A stretch of 27,965 nucleotides of DNA, taken from Stentor coeruleus. Its lineage: Eukaryota; Ciliophora; Heterotrichea; Heterotrichida; Stentoridae. The DNA is taken from contig MPUH01000968.1 of assembly GCA_001970955.1 (NCBI GenBank), forward strand, positions 1 through 27,965. The letters are read 5' to 3'. A model generated the notes under the pieces. It was not told the DNA's origin and did no database searches. It was given only the letters and a program-made list of their open reading frames with translations. Below, piece after piece: positions 1-9,745 of the stretch (positions within the stretch are counted from its first letter, which is position 1; every line of letters begins with the position of its first letter). Made by a program: the position numbers and the translations under genes.

Positions 1-346
1 ATATTCTATAAGATGCAGTGTAAACATAATAGAATATTAAATATATTTCAGATATCCAAAGTGTAATGATATTGAGAGATAATAGGACCTCATAGAGATA
101 AATTTGAAGAATTGCTAGAAAAAATTTTTAGTAAGTGGAAAAAAACATAATGAATTTAAGAATTTTACAGTGGTAATTCTGAGGGCAACTTAAGTATTAA
201 GCAAATCATTATTATAACTAATGCTTTATTTACCAAATATTATTTTATCTTCATAAATCTTTAAATTTGCTTCTTACATAATGAAATATTTGCACTTAAT
301 TAAAATTTCCAATTAACTTTTCAATATTCTCTAACCATCTTATCTA
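1..346. other. AT-rich 3' flank, no gene seen
   Basis: This is noncoding AT-rich DNA downstream of the minus-strand coiled-coil gene. The last 70 bases are C-rich on the plus strand, which fits the 3' flank of a minus-strand gene in this window. A short gene-like stretch around 85-250 is broken by three stops within 12 bases (near 148-160) and is at chance level. Confidence 0.5.
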
Positions 347-1879
347 CTAGCTTTCTTCTTCGTTATTTTCTTCCGTTTCTTCAGGTAAAGCCTCAGCATC
401 CTCAAGAGCTTTTTGATTTTCTTCAGCTAATCTTTCTTCTTCTAATCTTGCTTCTTCAGCTATTCTCTCTTGCTCAAGTCTCTCTTCTTCTAGTCTTGCT
501 TCTTCAGCCCTTGCTTCTTCAGCTAATCTTGCTTCTTCAGCCAACCTTGCTTCTTCAGCCCTTGCTTCTTCAGCTAGCCTTGCTTCTTCAGCTAGCCTTG
601 CTTCTTCAGCTAGCCTTGCTTCTTCAGCTAACCTTGCTTCTTCAGCTAATCTTGCTTCTTCTGCCAATCTTGCTTCCTCTTGCACTCTGAGCTCTTCTAA
701 TCTTAAAGCTTCCGCTTGAGCCAAAAGTAGCTCTTTGTGAGCTTTAACTTTTTCCCTATATTCAGCTAATTGCTCTCTAGCTCCTTTTGTTTTCCCTGAT
801 AATTCTTCAAACTGGACTTCAAGCTCAAGTTTTTTTTGATTGCGGCTTGTAGCTTTTTCTCTTTTTTTCTTAATTTTTTCTAGTTTCTCGTTCAAATCCT
901 TTTCTAATTCTTTTAATTTATGGATTTCATGCTCATTATGATCTACTTCATTATGCCCTTCAGCTACTTTACTTTCAAGTTCATATTTTTTATCATTCAA
1001 TGCTGACACTTGTTCTGAAGTTACTGAATACTTCAATATTTGCTTTTCAAGCTCAGAGTTTTTAGATGTAAAAGAGCTTGTATCATTTCTCATTTGATCT
1101 TTTATCAATCTTCTCTCTTCCAACTCAGTATTTTTTATTGGAATCATTTCAAGATTCGATGATAACTTTGCTTCTAAAGCCTCAGCTTCAGAAAAAGTCG
1201 CTACTTTACTAGCCAAGTCCCCGATTTTTTTTTCAAATGCGAAAATTTCAGCTTTTAAATGCTTAATATCACTATCCAAACTCCCTAAACCTTCGATCTC
1301 AACCATCTGTTCATTTAACTTCCCAATCTCCCCAACAATTTCTTCATATCTTAAGTATTTTCCAGTATATTTCTCTTTAGTTTCATTAAGCTCACTAGGA
1401 ATTTTTGACTTTTCTTTTTTTTTATCACTTTTACTATGAACTTGTGAACTTAAACGTGTGTTATTTTCACTTTGGGTAAAAATCTTTGTTTTATAGTCAT
1501 TATGCTCTTCAGATATTTCATGTATTACTTTTTTGATCCGCTCAATTTCATTGGTGTTATGAGAAATACCATGCTCAGCCTGTTGGATTTGGTTTAAAAG
1601 ATAAGAATACTTTTCTTCTAAGCCCATTTTATTTTCTTTGAGCAAATGGTTGAGGTCTGTAGTCAAGTCATCTTTTTTTTCTTCCAAAGTTTGGACTTCA
1701 GAGCGAAGATGATTTATTTCTTGTTCAGATGGCCCGGTTATTGAAGACTTTTTGAGATTATCTATGTGCTTTTTTAGTTCCTCGCATTCTGAATACAGGG
1801 TTTTGAGTTTTTCGCTTGCTTGCTTCACATCTGGATCATTTGCGCTAACTCCGCACCCCATATTTATCATCGACCCCAT
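347..1879 (-). CDS. Coiled-coil protein with EEARLA repeats, acylated N-terminus
   Basis: A 510-residue protein rich in Glu, Lys and Leu with almost no Trp, Pro or Cys, so most of it (about 20-485) should form a long coiled coil. Residues 401-486 are tandem hexapeptides of the form EEARLA, grading into EEERL-type repeats, and the tail (487-510) is acidic. The first Met gives MGSM; Met7 (position 1861) gives MGCGVS, a typical myristoylation plus palmitoylation signal. Either start yields an N-terminal Gly, and I favour Met7 as the functional one. The stop is TAG. It resembles cytoskeletal or membrane-tethered coiled-coil proteins of ciliates, but no specific family is recognisable. The next gene on the same strand ends only 87 bp upstream. 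A role linking membrane to cytoskeleton is inference from the acyl signal and coiled coil. Confidence 0.85.
   Translation of the reverse strand: MGSMINMGCGVSANDPDVKQASEKLKTLYSECEELKKHIDNLKKSSITGPSEQEINHLRSEVQTLEEKKDDLTTDLNHLLKENKMGLEEKYSYLLNQIQQAEHGISHNTNEIERIKKVIHEISEEHNDYKTKIFTQSENNTRLSSQVHSKSDKKKEKSKIPSELNETKEKYTGKYLRYEEIVGEIGKLNEQMVEIEGLGSLDSDIKHLKAEIFAFEKKIGDLASKVATFSEAEALEAKLSSNLEMIPIKNTELEERRLIKDQMRNDTSSFTSKNSELEKQILKYSVTSEQVSALNDKKYELESKVAEGHNEVDHNEHEIHKLKELEKDLNEKLEKIKKKREKATSRNQKKLELEVQFEELSGKTKGAREQLAEYREKVKAHKELLLAQAEALRLEELRVQEEARLAEEARLAEEARLAEEARLAEEARLAEEARLAEEARAEEARLAEEARLAEEARAEEARLEEERLEQERIAEEARLEEERLAEENQKALEDAEALPEETEENNEEES
506..679. repeat. 18-bp coding tandem repeat (EEARLA)
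   Basis: Ten units encode residues 401-458 of the coiled-coil protein. Eight are 18 bp (EEARLA) and two are 15 bp (EEARA), lacking one Leu codon each. Several neighbouring 18-bp units are nearly identical at DNA level, which points to recent unit duplication. The pattern degenerates towards position 422. Confidence 0.9.
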
Positions 1880-1966
1880 AATTTCCTTATGTTTTCCTGT
1901 GTTTATTAAACAATCTTACCTTTTCTATAGACCTAACCCTTAATACTTCAATCATAAAAGATAATT

Positions 1967-2815
1967 TTATATAAGCAACTTTCTGAATTTTATAAGGTTT
2001 TCACCACCTTGTGGAAAGTTACAATGAGTCTCATTTGCATTGTCATCTACAACTAAACCTTGAAAAATACTCCTAAACCCACATGGGATTTTACGATTAG
2101 CAAGCTTGAGTTTAACATTTTGGACTTCTTCAATTTGATGCTTTAGTGTGCTGGTCATCGGTCTTTCTTGCAGCCTAGTTATTTTTTCATCAATTGACAT
2201 AACTTTTTTGTGCTTGGAATCTTCTAAGAACGCTTCTAAGGTAAAGTTATAAGTTTTGACTCTTTTGTTTTTAATAAAATTGTTGACTATTGACATGATA
2301 ATCCCAGGAGACTGCGACATTCTCCTTTTATTTTCAGGTTTACTTGGCTCTGAACTTGAGGCTCTTGTAAAAGGTACATCAAAGGAATTTATAGACTGGC
2401 TATTAGAAAAATTGTCTTTTTTAGGGTAGTTTTTAACTTTGATTTTTTTAGGAATATAAGGGATAAATCGGCTGTTAAATTTGATAGGGTCTTCTTTTAA
2501 TATTTGCAGAATTTTTTGTGGCTTCGGGGTTGAAGACTCGATATTTCTGGTTTTTGAGAATGATTTTTGATCATACCACTGCTTGATTTTTATTAAAAGT
2601 TCGTCTTGAAGCTTTTTACTTTTTGTGAAGCGCACTTCGTTGAGGAGAATCTGAAGGTTTTGCATAAGAGGAGAGAACTTTGGAGATTTTGCTAAATAGT
2701 TATTTAGTTCTTGAATAAGGAATTGGTATATGTGGCTAGACTCAACAGACTGAGATGCATAAGGTATTATAAGGCTCTTTGGTGAAACATTTAGGCTTTG
2801 GTTTACATTCGCCAT
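1967..2815 (-). CDS. Hypothetical protein, 282 aa
   Basis: An uninterrupted 282-residue ORF from ATG (MANVNQSLN) to TAA. It is basic, Ser/Lys/Asn-rich and without membrane segments or a signal peptide. Residues 120-175 are low-complexity and Ser/Pro/Lys-rich, likely disordered. The C-terminal 40 residues contain an ordered-looking stretch with Gly, Phe and Cys (CGFRSIFQGLVVDD, then FPQGGENLIKF), which could be a short conserved tail. I do not recognise the family. The G-rich plus-strand DNA to its right is the C-rich sense-strand 5' flank seen at other genes here, which supports the strand and start. Confidence 0.8.
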   Translation of the reverse strand: MANVNQSLNVSPKSLIIPYASQSVESSHIYQFLIQELNNYLAKSPKFSPLMQNLQILLNEVRFTKSKKLQDELLIKIKQWYDQKSFSKTRNIESSTPKPQKILQILKEDPIKFNSRFIPYIPKKIKVKNYPKKDNFSNSQSINSFDVPFTRASSSEPSKPENKRRMSQSPGIIMSIVNNFIKNKRVKTYNFTLEAFLEDSKHKKVMSIDEKITRLQERPMTSTLKHQIEEVQNVKLKLANRKIPCGFRSIFQGLVVDDNANETHCNFPQGGENLIKFRKLLI

Positions 2816-2822
2816 AGTTTTA

Positions 2823-3065
2823 TTGGAAATTATATAAGTGATAGATATTGAGTAGCTTATTTTAGAGGCTAGTATAAATTTAAAAAATATAAGAGATACT
2901 TAATATTATATTTGATATTAAGATAATGGTTATGCTTTTTATATTTAGGTGNTTGGAAATTATATAAGTGATAGATATTGAGTAGCTTATTTTAGAGGCT
3001 AGTATAAATTTAAAAAATATAAGAGATGATATTAAGATAATGGTTATGCTTTTTATATTTAGGTG
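2823..3065. repeat. Duplicated contig ends around an N (join artefact)
   Basis: Bases 2823-2951 and 2953-3065 are the same sequence on either side of a single N at 2952. The left copy carries a 16-base insertion (acttaatattatattt) that the right copy lacks. A single N between two overlapping copies is the mark of two contigs scaffolded without merging their overlap. The indel may be allelic. Confidence 0.85.
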
Positions 3066-4829
3066 TTGACTTATGGGAACATTTTAGAATTAGTAAATTT
3101 TATTAGCATATTTATTATCTTTAAAGCACAATTTTTTCAGAGTGTACTAAAAAAAATCGAATTGGCCTTACTTCTTAAATTAATCAGAAGTATTATTCCC
3201 TATACTAATGAAATCGTAATAATGCTCATAGAAAAATAGATGTTAAAAAACTCTTATATTATTTAAACTGTTATGATAAAGGTAATGCAAAGAGGCTTTA
3301 TTGATATTAAGTAATATTTTAACACTCTAAAAAATACTTACAAGTAATTAAAAATGAAATATGCTCTAAAGTTATATAATTTTTTATGTTTAAAAACAAT
3401 ATCATAAAAAACTCGTGGATTTTAGATAAAGCAAAATATAAAATCTGTTAACTAGTATGATATATGATTTGATTAAAATTTGTATTGATGATCATCAAAA
3501 AATGATTGATTTACCTTTGGCATTTTAAAATTTACTAATAAATGATAGCATAAAAAGTATTTTTTATCAAATAGGTAAAACTGAAGCTTGAATAAACTCA
3601 AAGAAACCTCAATTTCAATTTTATACATAGGAAAAATGATAAAATAATTTTATGAATTTGTTAACTGTAATGATTTTTGCTATAAGTATAAATTTATTTC
3701 TTTTAGGATATGATTAAAATTAGAATTTTTAACTCCTAAAATCTCTTAAATAATAAATAATATTAGACTTTCATGAAGATCCATGTTTATAGCAAACTTT
3801 ATTATAATCAGTTTATAAAAAATCAGTTTTTAACTAATTTTACAAGGGAAAATAATAATCTGGCATAACTTATTAGGTAATATTTATACTAATTAATATA
3901 AGTATTAAGATAAAGAGTTATTTTATTTTAAAAATTCTGAAAAATGCAGATATTATAATCATTTTTATATTAAAACTAAGTAAGTAATTAAAATAAGTAA
4001 AGTATTGTGAAATGTACATGCAAAATGGTGTTTGATAAGCAATATTAATGTAGTATAATTATATGTGATTAGCAAATAAGAAAAAGTGAAAATTAAAATA
4101 AATAATTTAGAAAATAAGTATTTTTTGCATAGCCATTTTGAAAGTTATTAATACTCAAAAAATTTTTTGTTCAGTAACATATGATTTACTATATCGCTAC
4201 ACTTACTATAGTTTTTTATCATCAACAAAAGTTAAATTTATTCTCAAAATGCGACTGCTATAACCTTTTTATATTTCATGCCTTTATTTTTAAACTTTAA
4301 ATCAATAATAAAATTCCTGAAAGTAGTTTTATTATTACTTATAATTTTAAACACTTCAGACTGTATAAATGTTTACTGTTATAGAAATAGTATTTTATAT
4401 TATTCTTGTGAAAAAATCAAATGCCTTTAAAAAAGGAAATTTAGCTAAGTTTAAAATCATTAAAGGAACTCAGCTAAATCAATTATATCCTTCAATAAAA
4501 TTTCTTGTATGTAATATCATCAATAAATATGCAAGCAACTAATATTTCCTTAACAATATTCATTTAATAGCTTTCACAAAGCTTCAATTTATCATGTTAC
4601 AATTCAAGCTTTAATACCAATAATGATTAACCAGTCAACTTTGATGATATTTTCATAATTTCTAGCTATTATTGGCCTTTTAAAAATTTAATACTCAATT
4701 TTACGCATCTATCATCTTAAATAACTACATAACAGCCTCACATTAGTAATTAAAGTTATCAAAGATATTTTTTCTTTATCTAGCAATATTCCTATATAGT
4801 TCGAGACGAAAGAAAATAAGATATGCTTA
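3066..4829. other. AT-rich intergenic DNA, no supported gene
   Basis: No ORF rises above chance for this base composition. A plus-strand stretch near 3460-3620 has few stops but no recognisable motif. From about 4440 to 4800 the plus strand is C-rich (hand count 59 C to 27 G), which matches the 3' flank of the minus-strand ORF that follows. Confidence 0.5.
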
Positions 4830-5084
4830 CTAATGGATGGCTATTATTAATATAAGCCATAAACTAATTATCATTCCCATACAAAGACCCTTAAAAGTTG
4901 TATAGTTATCTTTATGTAAAAATAATTTTAAATATGTTTTAATGGATAAAAAACTATGATATTGATAAAATATGAAAACAAAATTTTTAACAAATATTGG
5001 CCTTCCATTAAAAGTGAATAGATATTTTGTCCAAAAATAGCAAAATATTGCGTAGCTTAAGAAAAAATATCCTTTTAAGATCAT
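4830..5084 (-). CDS. Small hydrophobic protein, 84 aa (tentative)
   Basis: An ATG-to-TAG ORF of 84 residues, hydrophobic, with likely membrane segments at about 5-25 and 66-83 and a central Lys/Tyr-containing section. An ORF this long can occur once or twice by chance in 28 kb of such AT-rich DNA, so length alone is weak evidence. What supports it is the gene-oriented skew. The plus strand is C-rich to its left (59 C, 27 G over 4441-4800) and G-rich to its right (56 G, 11 C over 5101-5400), exactly as at the confident minus-strand genes. An in-frame TAA lies upstream of the ATG. The family is unknown. Confidence 0.4.
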   Translation of the reverse strand: MILKGYFFLSYAIFCYFWTKYLFTFNGRPIFVKNFVFIFYQYHSFLSIKTYLKLFLHKDNYTTFKGLCMGMIISLWLILIIAIH

Positions 5085-6948
5085 TATTGAAGAGTTAGGT
5101 TTTATTGGTTAAAATTAACTAATGAACTGATGTATAATGACAATAAAGTAGAAAATTGTATAATTTGTATAGGGAAATATGAATAAAGTGTTAGATATGT
5201 TAATTTTTATTATATTTTTAGGTATTAAGTGGTTGGGTTGATTAAATAAAGCGTTGTTTTTTTAGGATTTTCTTATAATTTGATCCTTGACTTGGATGAA
5301 AAAATAAAAAAAATAAAATAAGTGGGAAATTAAGCTGAAAGGTTAGAAAAGTGTAAAATATGAAAATGTTTACGAGAGGACTATTTGAATATATATTTGA
5401 TCAAATTTATAAAGATATATAGTTTTTTATTGTAAAAGAATAAGCAATAATACGTATCTTAATAAAGGATAGTGATATTAATGTTCTATTAAAAGATGGA
5501 TATGCTTAGGGCAAGTTAGGATTTATAATTAAATTACCTTAGGAAAATAAGGTTGATAGTATAATAGTTTTATTAATAAAATACCTTGAGTTTTCTAATA
5601 ATTTTCATTTTTTAGTTATTTTGTCACAGGAAAATACATAAAAGATAAGGTTTCAAACTATGCAAGAGAAAAATATTGAATATTTACTATGAAAAAATCA
5701 ACCCTTGATTTGATCTTTAAAAATAAGGTAAATTGAAGTCTGTAAATACACAAGCAAATTTTAAATTATCAAATATGAAACAATAAATAAATAATCTTGC
5801 ATAAACTTATCTTTGAAGTAAATATTTGAATTGACTAATTCCTCTATACAGATAAATCGGGTGTCACTGGAAAGAATTTAAATCTTGAATTACATTCACA
5901 GCACAATTGTCTCCATATGTCAGAAATAAATTTAATTTTAAAATTTTCCAAACAGAATAATTTTTTTTATCTTTAAACCAGAAAGTCATTAAATAATCAA
6001 AAGCTAATTCATAGACTGTTATCTGTATTTCATACATATAAAAATAATTATTTTAATCAAAATCATATTTTATTACTATAAACTAAATTTGTAATAAAAA
6101 TCAAATACAAGTCCAACTCTGAATTGATTATAAAAATTGAGTAGTAAAAATGTTAGCAAAAACTTAAAACATTTCATTACTACTTTATTAAAGTGAAACA
6201 TATAAATGCTAGAAAGTTAGTAATAATTTTCATTTTTTAAACTTGATAATGATATTAGTATATTTTGAAATAGAATGCATAATATTTTTATGAAAATTAT
6301 CTGAATAGAAAAAATCATTATAAAACAAAATATTATGAAGTTTGAGATAAAAATTGTTAGTATTATTATTTGAAAATAGTTATACTTTTATTATAGAAAT
6401 AAGATAGGTTTTAATAATATAAAATAGATTAGAATATAGAGGAGAAGTACTTGATTGATAACAAAATTGATATCAAACAAGAAGTAATTGATGATAAAAT
6501 ATATTTCTTAAAAATCAGAACAGAGCTTAGAAAAATAGTCAAGATTTGGTTTTTTAGGGAAGTTTTTGAATTGATATTTAGGCTTAAAACTTTTTGAGTA
6601 TTAGATGAAAAGATTAGATTATACAATCAATTCTGTATAACCAGAGGCTAAGTGCTTAAGATTATAGTCAGATTAATATAGTGTTTTAATTATTTAGCTT
6701 AGACAATTTATAAATCATGCTGACTATGCTATTTTTCCCTTCTTATACTTAGTTAGATGGCAAAAACTTTAAACTAAAGGTTAAATTTCGCATATGAAAG
6801 CAAATTATTAGACATCTAGTAAATGGAATCAAGCTTTAAATTGCCAAGTACAAACAGGTACGTGATTTCACAGTCTCAAAGCTATAACTAATAAAATAAG
6901 CCAAGTAAGCCTAAACTATAAACATTATATGCAACACCAATCCTTAAC
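5085..6948. other. AT-rich intergenic DNA
   Basis: No supported gene. The first 300-500 bases are G-rich on the plus strand and read as the 5' flank of the minus-strand ORF to the left. A plus-strand frame from 5360 to 5713 is gene-like in amino-acid content but holds seven stops in 118 codons, close to chance. A minus-strand 65-codon ORF at 6429-6626 is also at chance level. Near 6822-6984 a plus-strand ORF would open if a 16-base GT-AG segment were removed (6856-6871 approximately); this is unproven. Confidence 0.45.
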
Positions 6949-7141
6949 TCATACTACAGTTAAAGTTAAAATGGGTGATAGTTAAGGTGGCATGGTTTAA
7001 ACCTTGTCCGATTGAGGTTTGTATGTCCTACGATCTCTTTCTTTGGGCAGATTCAGTATGTTAAACCACTCGTTGTCGCTGGTTATGTGACTTTTTACTT
7101 GGCTGAGGAGCTCTTTACTGTTTCTTTTCTTCATACTACAG
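6949..7141. repeat. 11-bp direct repeat bounding a GC-rich island
   Basis: The sequence tcatactacag occurs at 6949-6959 and again at 7131-7141. The DNA between is about 42% G+C by hand count over about 150 bases, against roughly 20% in neighbouring noncoding DNA and more than the protein genes. It contains the perfect palindrome ggtttaaacc at 6994-7003 and ends in a T-rich run just before the second repeat. It is a possible structured RNA gene or a small inserted element. Both strands carry short open frames (45 codons from 7134 to 6997 on minus; about 70 codons at 7012-7227 on plus, without an ATG start), and neither can be preferred. Confidence 0.5.
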
Positions 7142-7416
7142 CATTACCTTACAATAATCATATTATAACTATCATATCTGAAAATTTTTATAAGCATTAC
7201 AATAAATTTCTTATTTTTGGCAAATAAAGCTCTAAGCTTTTCAGCATAAAAGCTAACTACTTTAAATTCCCTTCAAAATCTTTTATTTTAAACTATACTC
7301 AAAACCTTACTCCAATCAAAAAAAGCATCACCCACTCCCAAAATCATATAAAAATAAAAAATCCATAATATCATTATATAAAGCCCTCTAATTCCTATAC
7401 CCCATTGTCAATATAA

Positions 7417-8517
7417 ATGGACCCAACTTTTAAAGGCAAAAAGGCTGAAGATCGCCACCGCAGCCGTTCAAGAACTCCTGGTAAAAGCTCCCCAGTAAGA
7501 GATTTCATCCCTTTATCTAGTATCTCAAGGCCTATCTCACAACTCCAAGTGGCCCCCTGGGTCCGACCCCACACATTAAAATTTGACGATCCACTTCTTC
7601 AGCTTCACGAAGAAATAATTGATTTTTACGACTATATGCAGCCATCAGAAAAAGATAATGAAGATCGTTTAGATGTTATCCAACGTATAAAAACCATAGC
7701 CCAAGAGCTTTGGCCTGATAGCCAAATCGACGTATTTGGTTCATATGAAACTGGACTTTGGCTTCCAAACAGCGATATTGATTTAGTTATAATGACAGGA
7801 ACAGATGAAGATTTAACAGAGCTAATAAATGCTTTTGCTTACAAAATCTGCTCACTTGGCATGGCTAGCGAAATGGATCGTATTCTTACAGCTAAAGTGC
7901 CTATTTTAAAAATGAAAGACAGAAAAACAGGGATTTATCTTGATATAAGCTTTAATTTAGACAATGGTTTACAAGGTATTAGCGTTGTTAAAGAATATTT
8001 AGAAAAATACCCTGAAGCTAAGTATATTGTTTGTGTTGTTAAGTATTTTCTTAAACAAAGAGGATTGAATGATACGTATTCTGGTGGGGTTGGGTCATTT
8101 TTATTATTTTGTTTGGTTATAAGCTCAATCCAACAACATCCTGCACATAGACAAGATAGGAAGTATTATACGAGATACACACTGGCTCATTATTTGGTGA
8201 GTTTTTTGAAACTTTATGGTGAAGATTTTAGTTATGAAATTGTGGGAATTAGTATAAAAGGAGAAGGAAGCTATTTTAAAAAAGCTTCAAAGAACTGGTA
8301 TTATAATGAAAAGCCAGGATATATAGCGGTGGAATGTCCGCAGAACCCTGAAAATGATCTGGGGAAAAACTCGTTTTCTATTGAATTGGTGAAAAAAGCA
8401 TTTTCGCATGCTTATAAACTTTTCTGTGCCCAAAGCAAAAAAATTGCCTTGACCCCGTTGAATATGATAATTAGAGTTGATGAACTTATACAGTCAAGAC
8501 CCCCTTGCCATAGATAA
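7417..8517 (+). CDS. Non-canonical poly(A) polymerase / nucleotidyltransferase, TRF4/TENT4 type
   Basis: A 366-residue nucleotidyltransferase of the DNA polymerase beta superfamily. After an Arg/Ser-rich tail (12-27), residues 58-100 match the helical entry typical of TRF4/PAPD5 (LHEEIIDFYDYMQPSE). The catalytic core is FGSYETGLWLPNSDIDLV (107-124), with metal-binding Asp120 and Asp122 and the third Asp at 166 (YLDISF). The PAP-associated region includes the motif CPQNPENDLGKNSF (287-300), the nucleotide-recognition motif of this family. In other eukaryotes such enzymes add short A or U tails to nuclear or cytoplasmic RNAs. The enzyme should be active, as all key residues are present. The C-terminus is short. 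The 5' flank (7260-7400) is strongly C-rich and G-poor. The stop is TAA. Confidence 0.93.
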   Translation: MDPTFKGKKAEDRHRSRSRTPGKSSPVRDFIPLSSISRPISQLQVAPWVRPHTLKFDDPLLQLHEEIIDFYDYMQPSEKDNEDRLDVIQRIKTIAQELWPDSQIDVFGSYETGLWLPNSDIDLVIMTGTDEDLTELINAFAYKICSLGMASEMDRILTAKVPILKMKDRKTGIYLDISFNLDNGLQGISVVKEYLEKYPEAKYIVCVVKYFLKQRGLNDTYSGGVGSFLLFCLVISSIQQHPAHRQDRKYYTRYTLAHYLVSFLKLYGEDFSYEIVGISIKGEGSYFKKASKNWYYNEKPGYIAVECPQNPENDLGKNSFSIELVKKAFSHAYKLFCAQSKKIALTPLNMIIRVDELIQSRPPCHR

Positions 8518-9149
8518 AAGTTTATAATTCCTTCATAATAATTTTTTATGATATTCAATTCTTTGTGGGTGTTGCTTAAGGATTTCTAAATCAGTTTATT
8601 CCCTTCAGATATTGTGATTAAAGAGATTTTTTCATCTTTAGAAGGAATTATTTGACTTGTTCTATTTCAGTAAGACTTGATTAGCTATGATCATTTCAGC
8701 ATTTTTTTTTCAATCAAATTACTACTTTTAATAATATCTTTAATCAGAAATATTCCTCTACTTCTAAATAAGTTTTTGTTAATAAATTAATATCTTTATC
8801 AAACTTCATTAAGTCTTTTTGCTTAACTAATTCAGTATCTATGAAACTTTCATTTACAGCATTAGTTTATTCTAGTAATTTTTATAGTTTATTTCGATAT
8901 TCTCTTCATGCTTCGATTATTAGATATTCTGAATCTCTTAATGAAATTTCGTGTGTTTTTATAATCCAAATGTTCTTTGAATCAACAAGAAATAGCTAAT
9001 GGTAATGAAACTTAAAAGCTTTAGTTATTCCGCAATCATATGGTTGCTAGCTACATGCTATATTTTGGATAGTAAATTAATATTTATCTTGTTCAAATTA
9101 ACTACATTTATAGTATTAATATAAGGAGAGCATTATCTAATAGTAAGAG

Positions 9150-9420
9150 TTGATTTATATTTTTTCTCATATTTTATTGAAATTATCTAAAAAACCGATA
9201 AAATATCAGAGCTAATCTATATATTAAGAACTCTTTATAGATTATTCATTTTAATTCCTCTAAAGTATTTTTGGCACCTTAATNATTGATTTATATTTTT
9301 TCTCATATTTTATTGAAATTATCTAAAAAACCGATAAAAATATCAGAGCTAATCTTTATATTAAGAACTCTTTATAGATTATTCATTTTAATTCCTCTAA
9401 AGTATTTTTGGCACCTTAAT
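9150..9420. repeat. Duplicated contig ends around an N
   Basis: Bases 9150-9283 repeat as 9286-9420 across an N at 9284, with one base indel (run of A after ccgat) and one substitution. The indel changes the reading frame of the transposase remnant; the right copy keeps the SSDIFIGF frame. Confidence 0.85.
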
Positions 9421-9482
9421 TTTCTGTAATCATATGTTTAAATTGTAGGANTTTTCTGTAATCATATGTTTAAATTGTAGGA
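9420..9482. repeat. 31-bp duplicated contig ends around an N
   Basis: Bases 9420-9450 and 9452-9482 are identical across an N at 9451. This is again an unmerged overlap, inside the transposase remnant. Confidence 0.9.
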
Positions 9483-9684
9483 GTCACTACGGTTAGTTTA
9501 AAATATAGCAACTATGTGATCTTTTATCTTCTTAATGCAATGAGAAGTTTTATTACTAAGATAATGTTATTATTGTGCATCATTTTATAAGTCAGTCTCA
9601 TCCGTATTAAATATATTTTCTGAGAGTTAATAGTTTATTGTAGTTTGTTTCAATTTTATTAGCAAAAAGATACCTGCGCAATTA

Positions 9685-9745
9685 ATTTTCGATCTTTTTG
9701 CTGGGATTATCTATTTATAAAATAAATATTATCAAGATCGAAAAT
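9685..9745. repeat. 12-bp perfect inverted repeat
   Basis: attttcgatctt (9685-9696) and aagatcgaaaat (9734-9745) are perfect inverted copies with a 37-base spacer. They lie at the upstream side of the readable transposase remnant and could form a hairpin; their relation to the element is unknown. Confidence 0.8.

Noticed and set aside
85..250. Gene-like stretch at the left edge
   Set aside because: A cluster of three stops and no recognisable motif; possible remnant but at chance level.
448..690. Plus-strand ORF rich in Leu
   Set aside because: It is the reverse strand of the EEARLA repeat; the periodic Leu pattern follows from the repeat.
1931..1942. Telomere-like motif acctaaccctta
   Set aside because: A single short match between two genes, not a repeat array, so no telomere or telomerase RNA template can be claimed.
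5360..5713. 118-codon frame interrupted only by TAA, TAG and TGA, suggestive of a reassigned code
   Set aside because: Seven stops in 118 codons is not clearly below the roughly 11 expected from the AT content, and reading stops as Gln or Trp makes many random frames look natural.
6429..6626. 65-codon minus-strand ORF
   Set aside because: Ile/Ser/Leu-rich product typical of AT-rich noise and no supporting flank skew.
6822..6984. Plus-strand mini-gene with a 16-base GT-AG intron (gtacgtgatttcacag)
   Set aside because: Removing it opens about 50 codons, but such runs occur by chance here and the protein matches nothing known. Kept only as a remark.
7012..7227. Plus-strand ORF in and after the GC island
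   Set aside because: It has no ATG at the reported start and a minus-strand frame in the same DNA is equally gene-like; neither has homology I can see.
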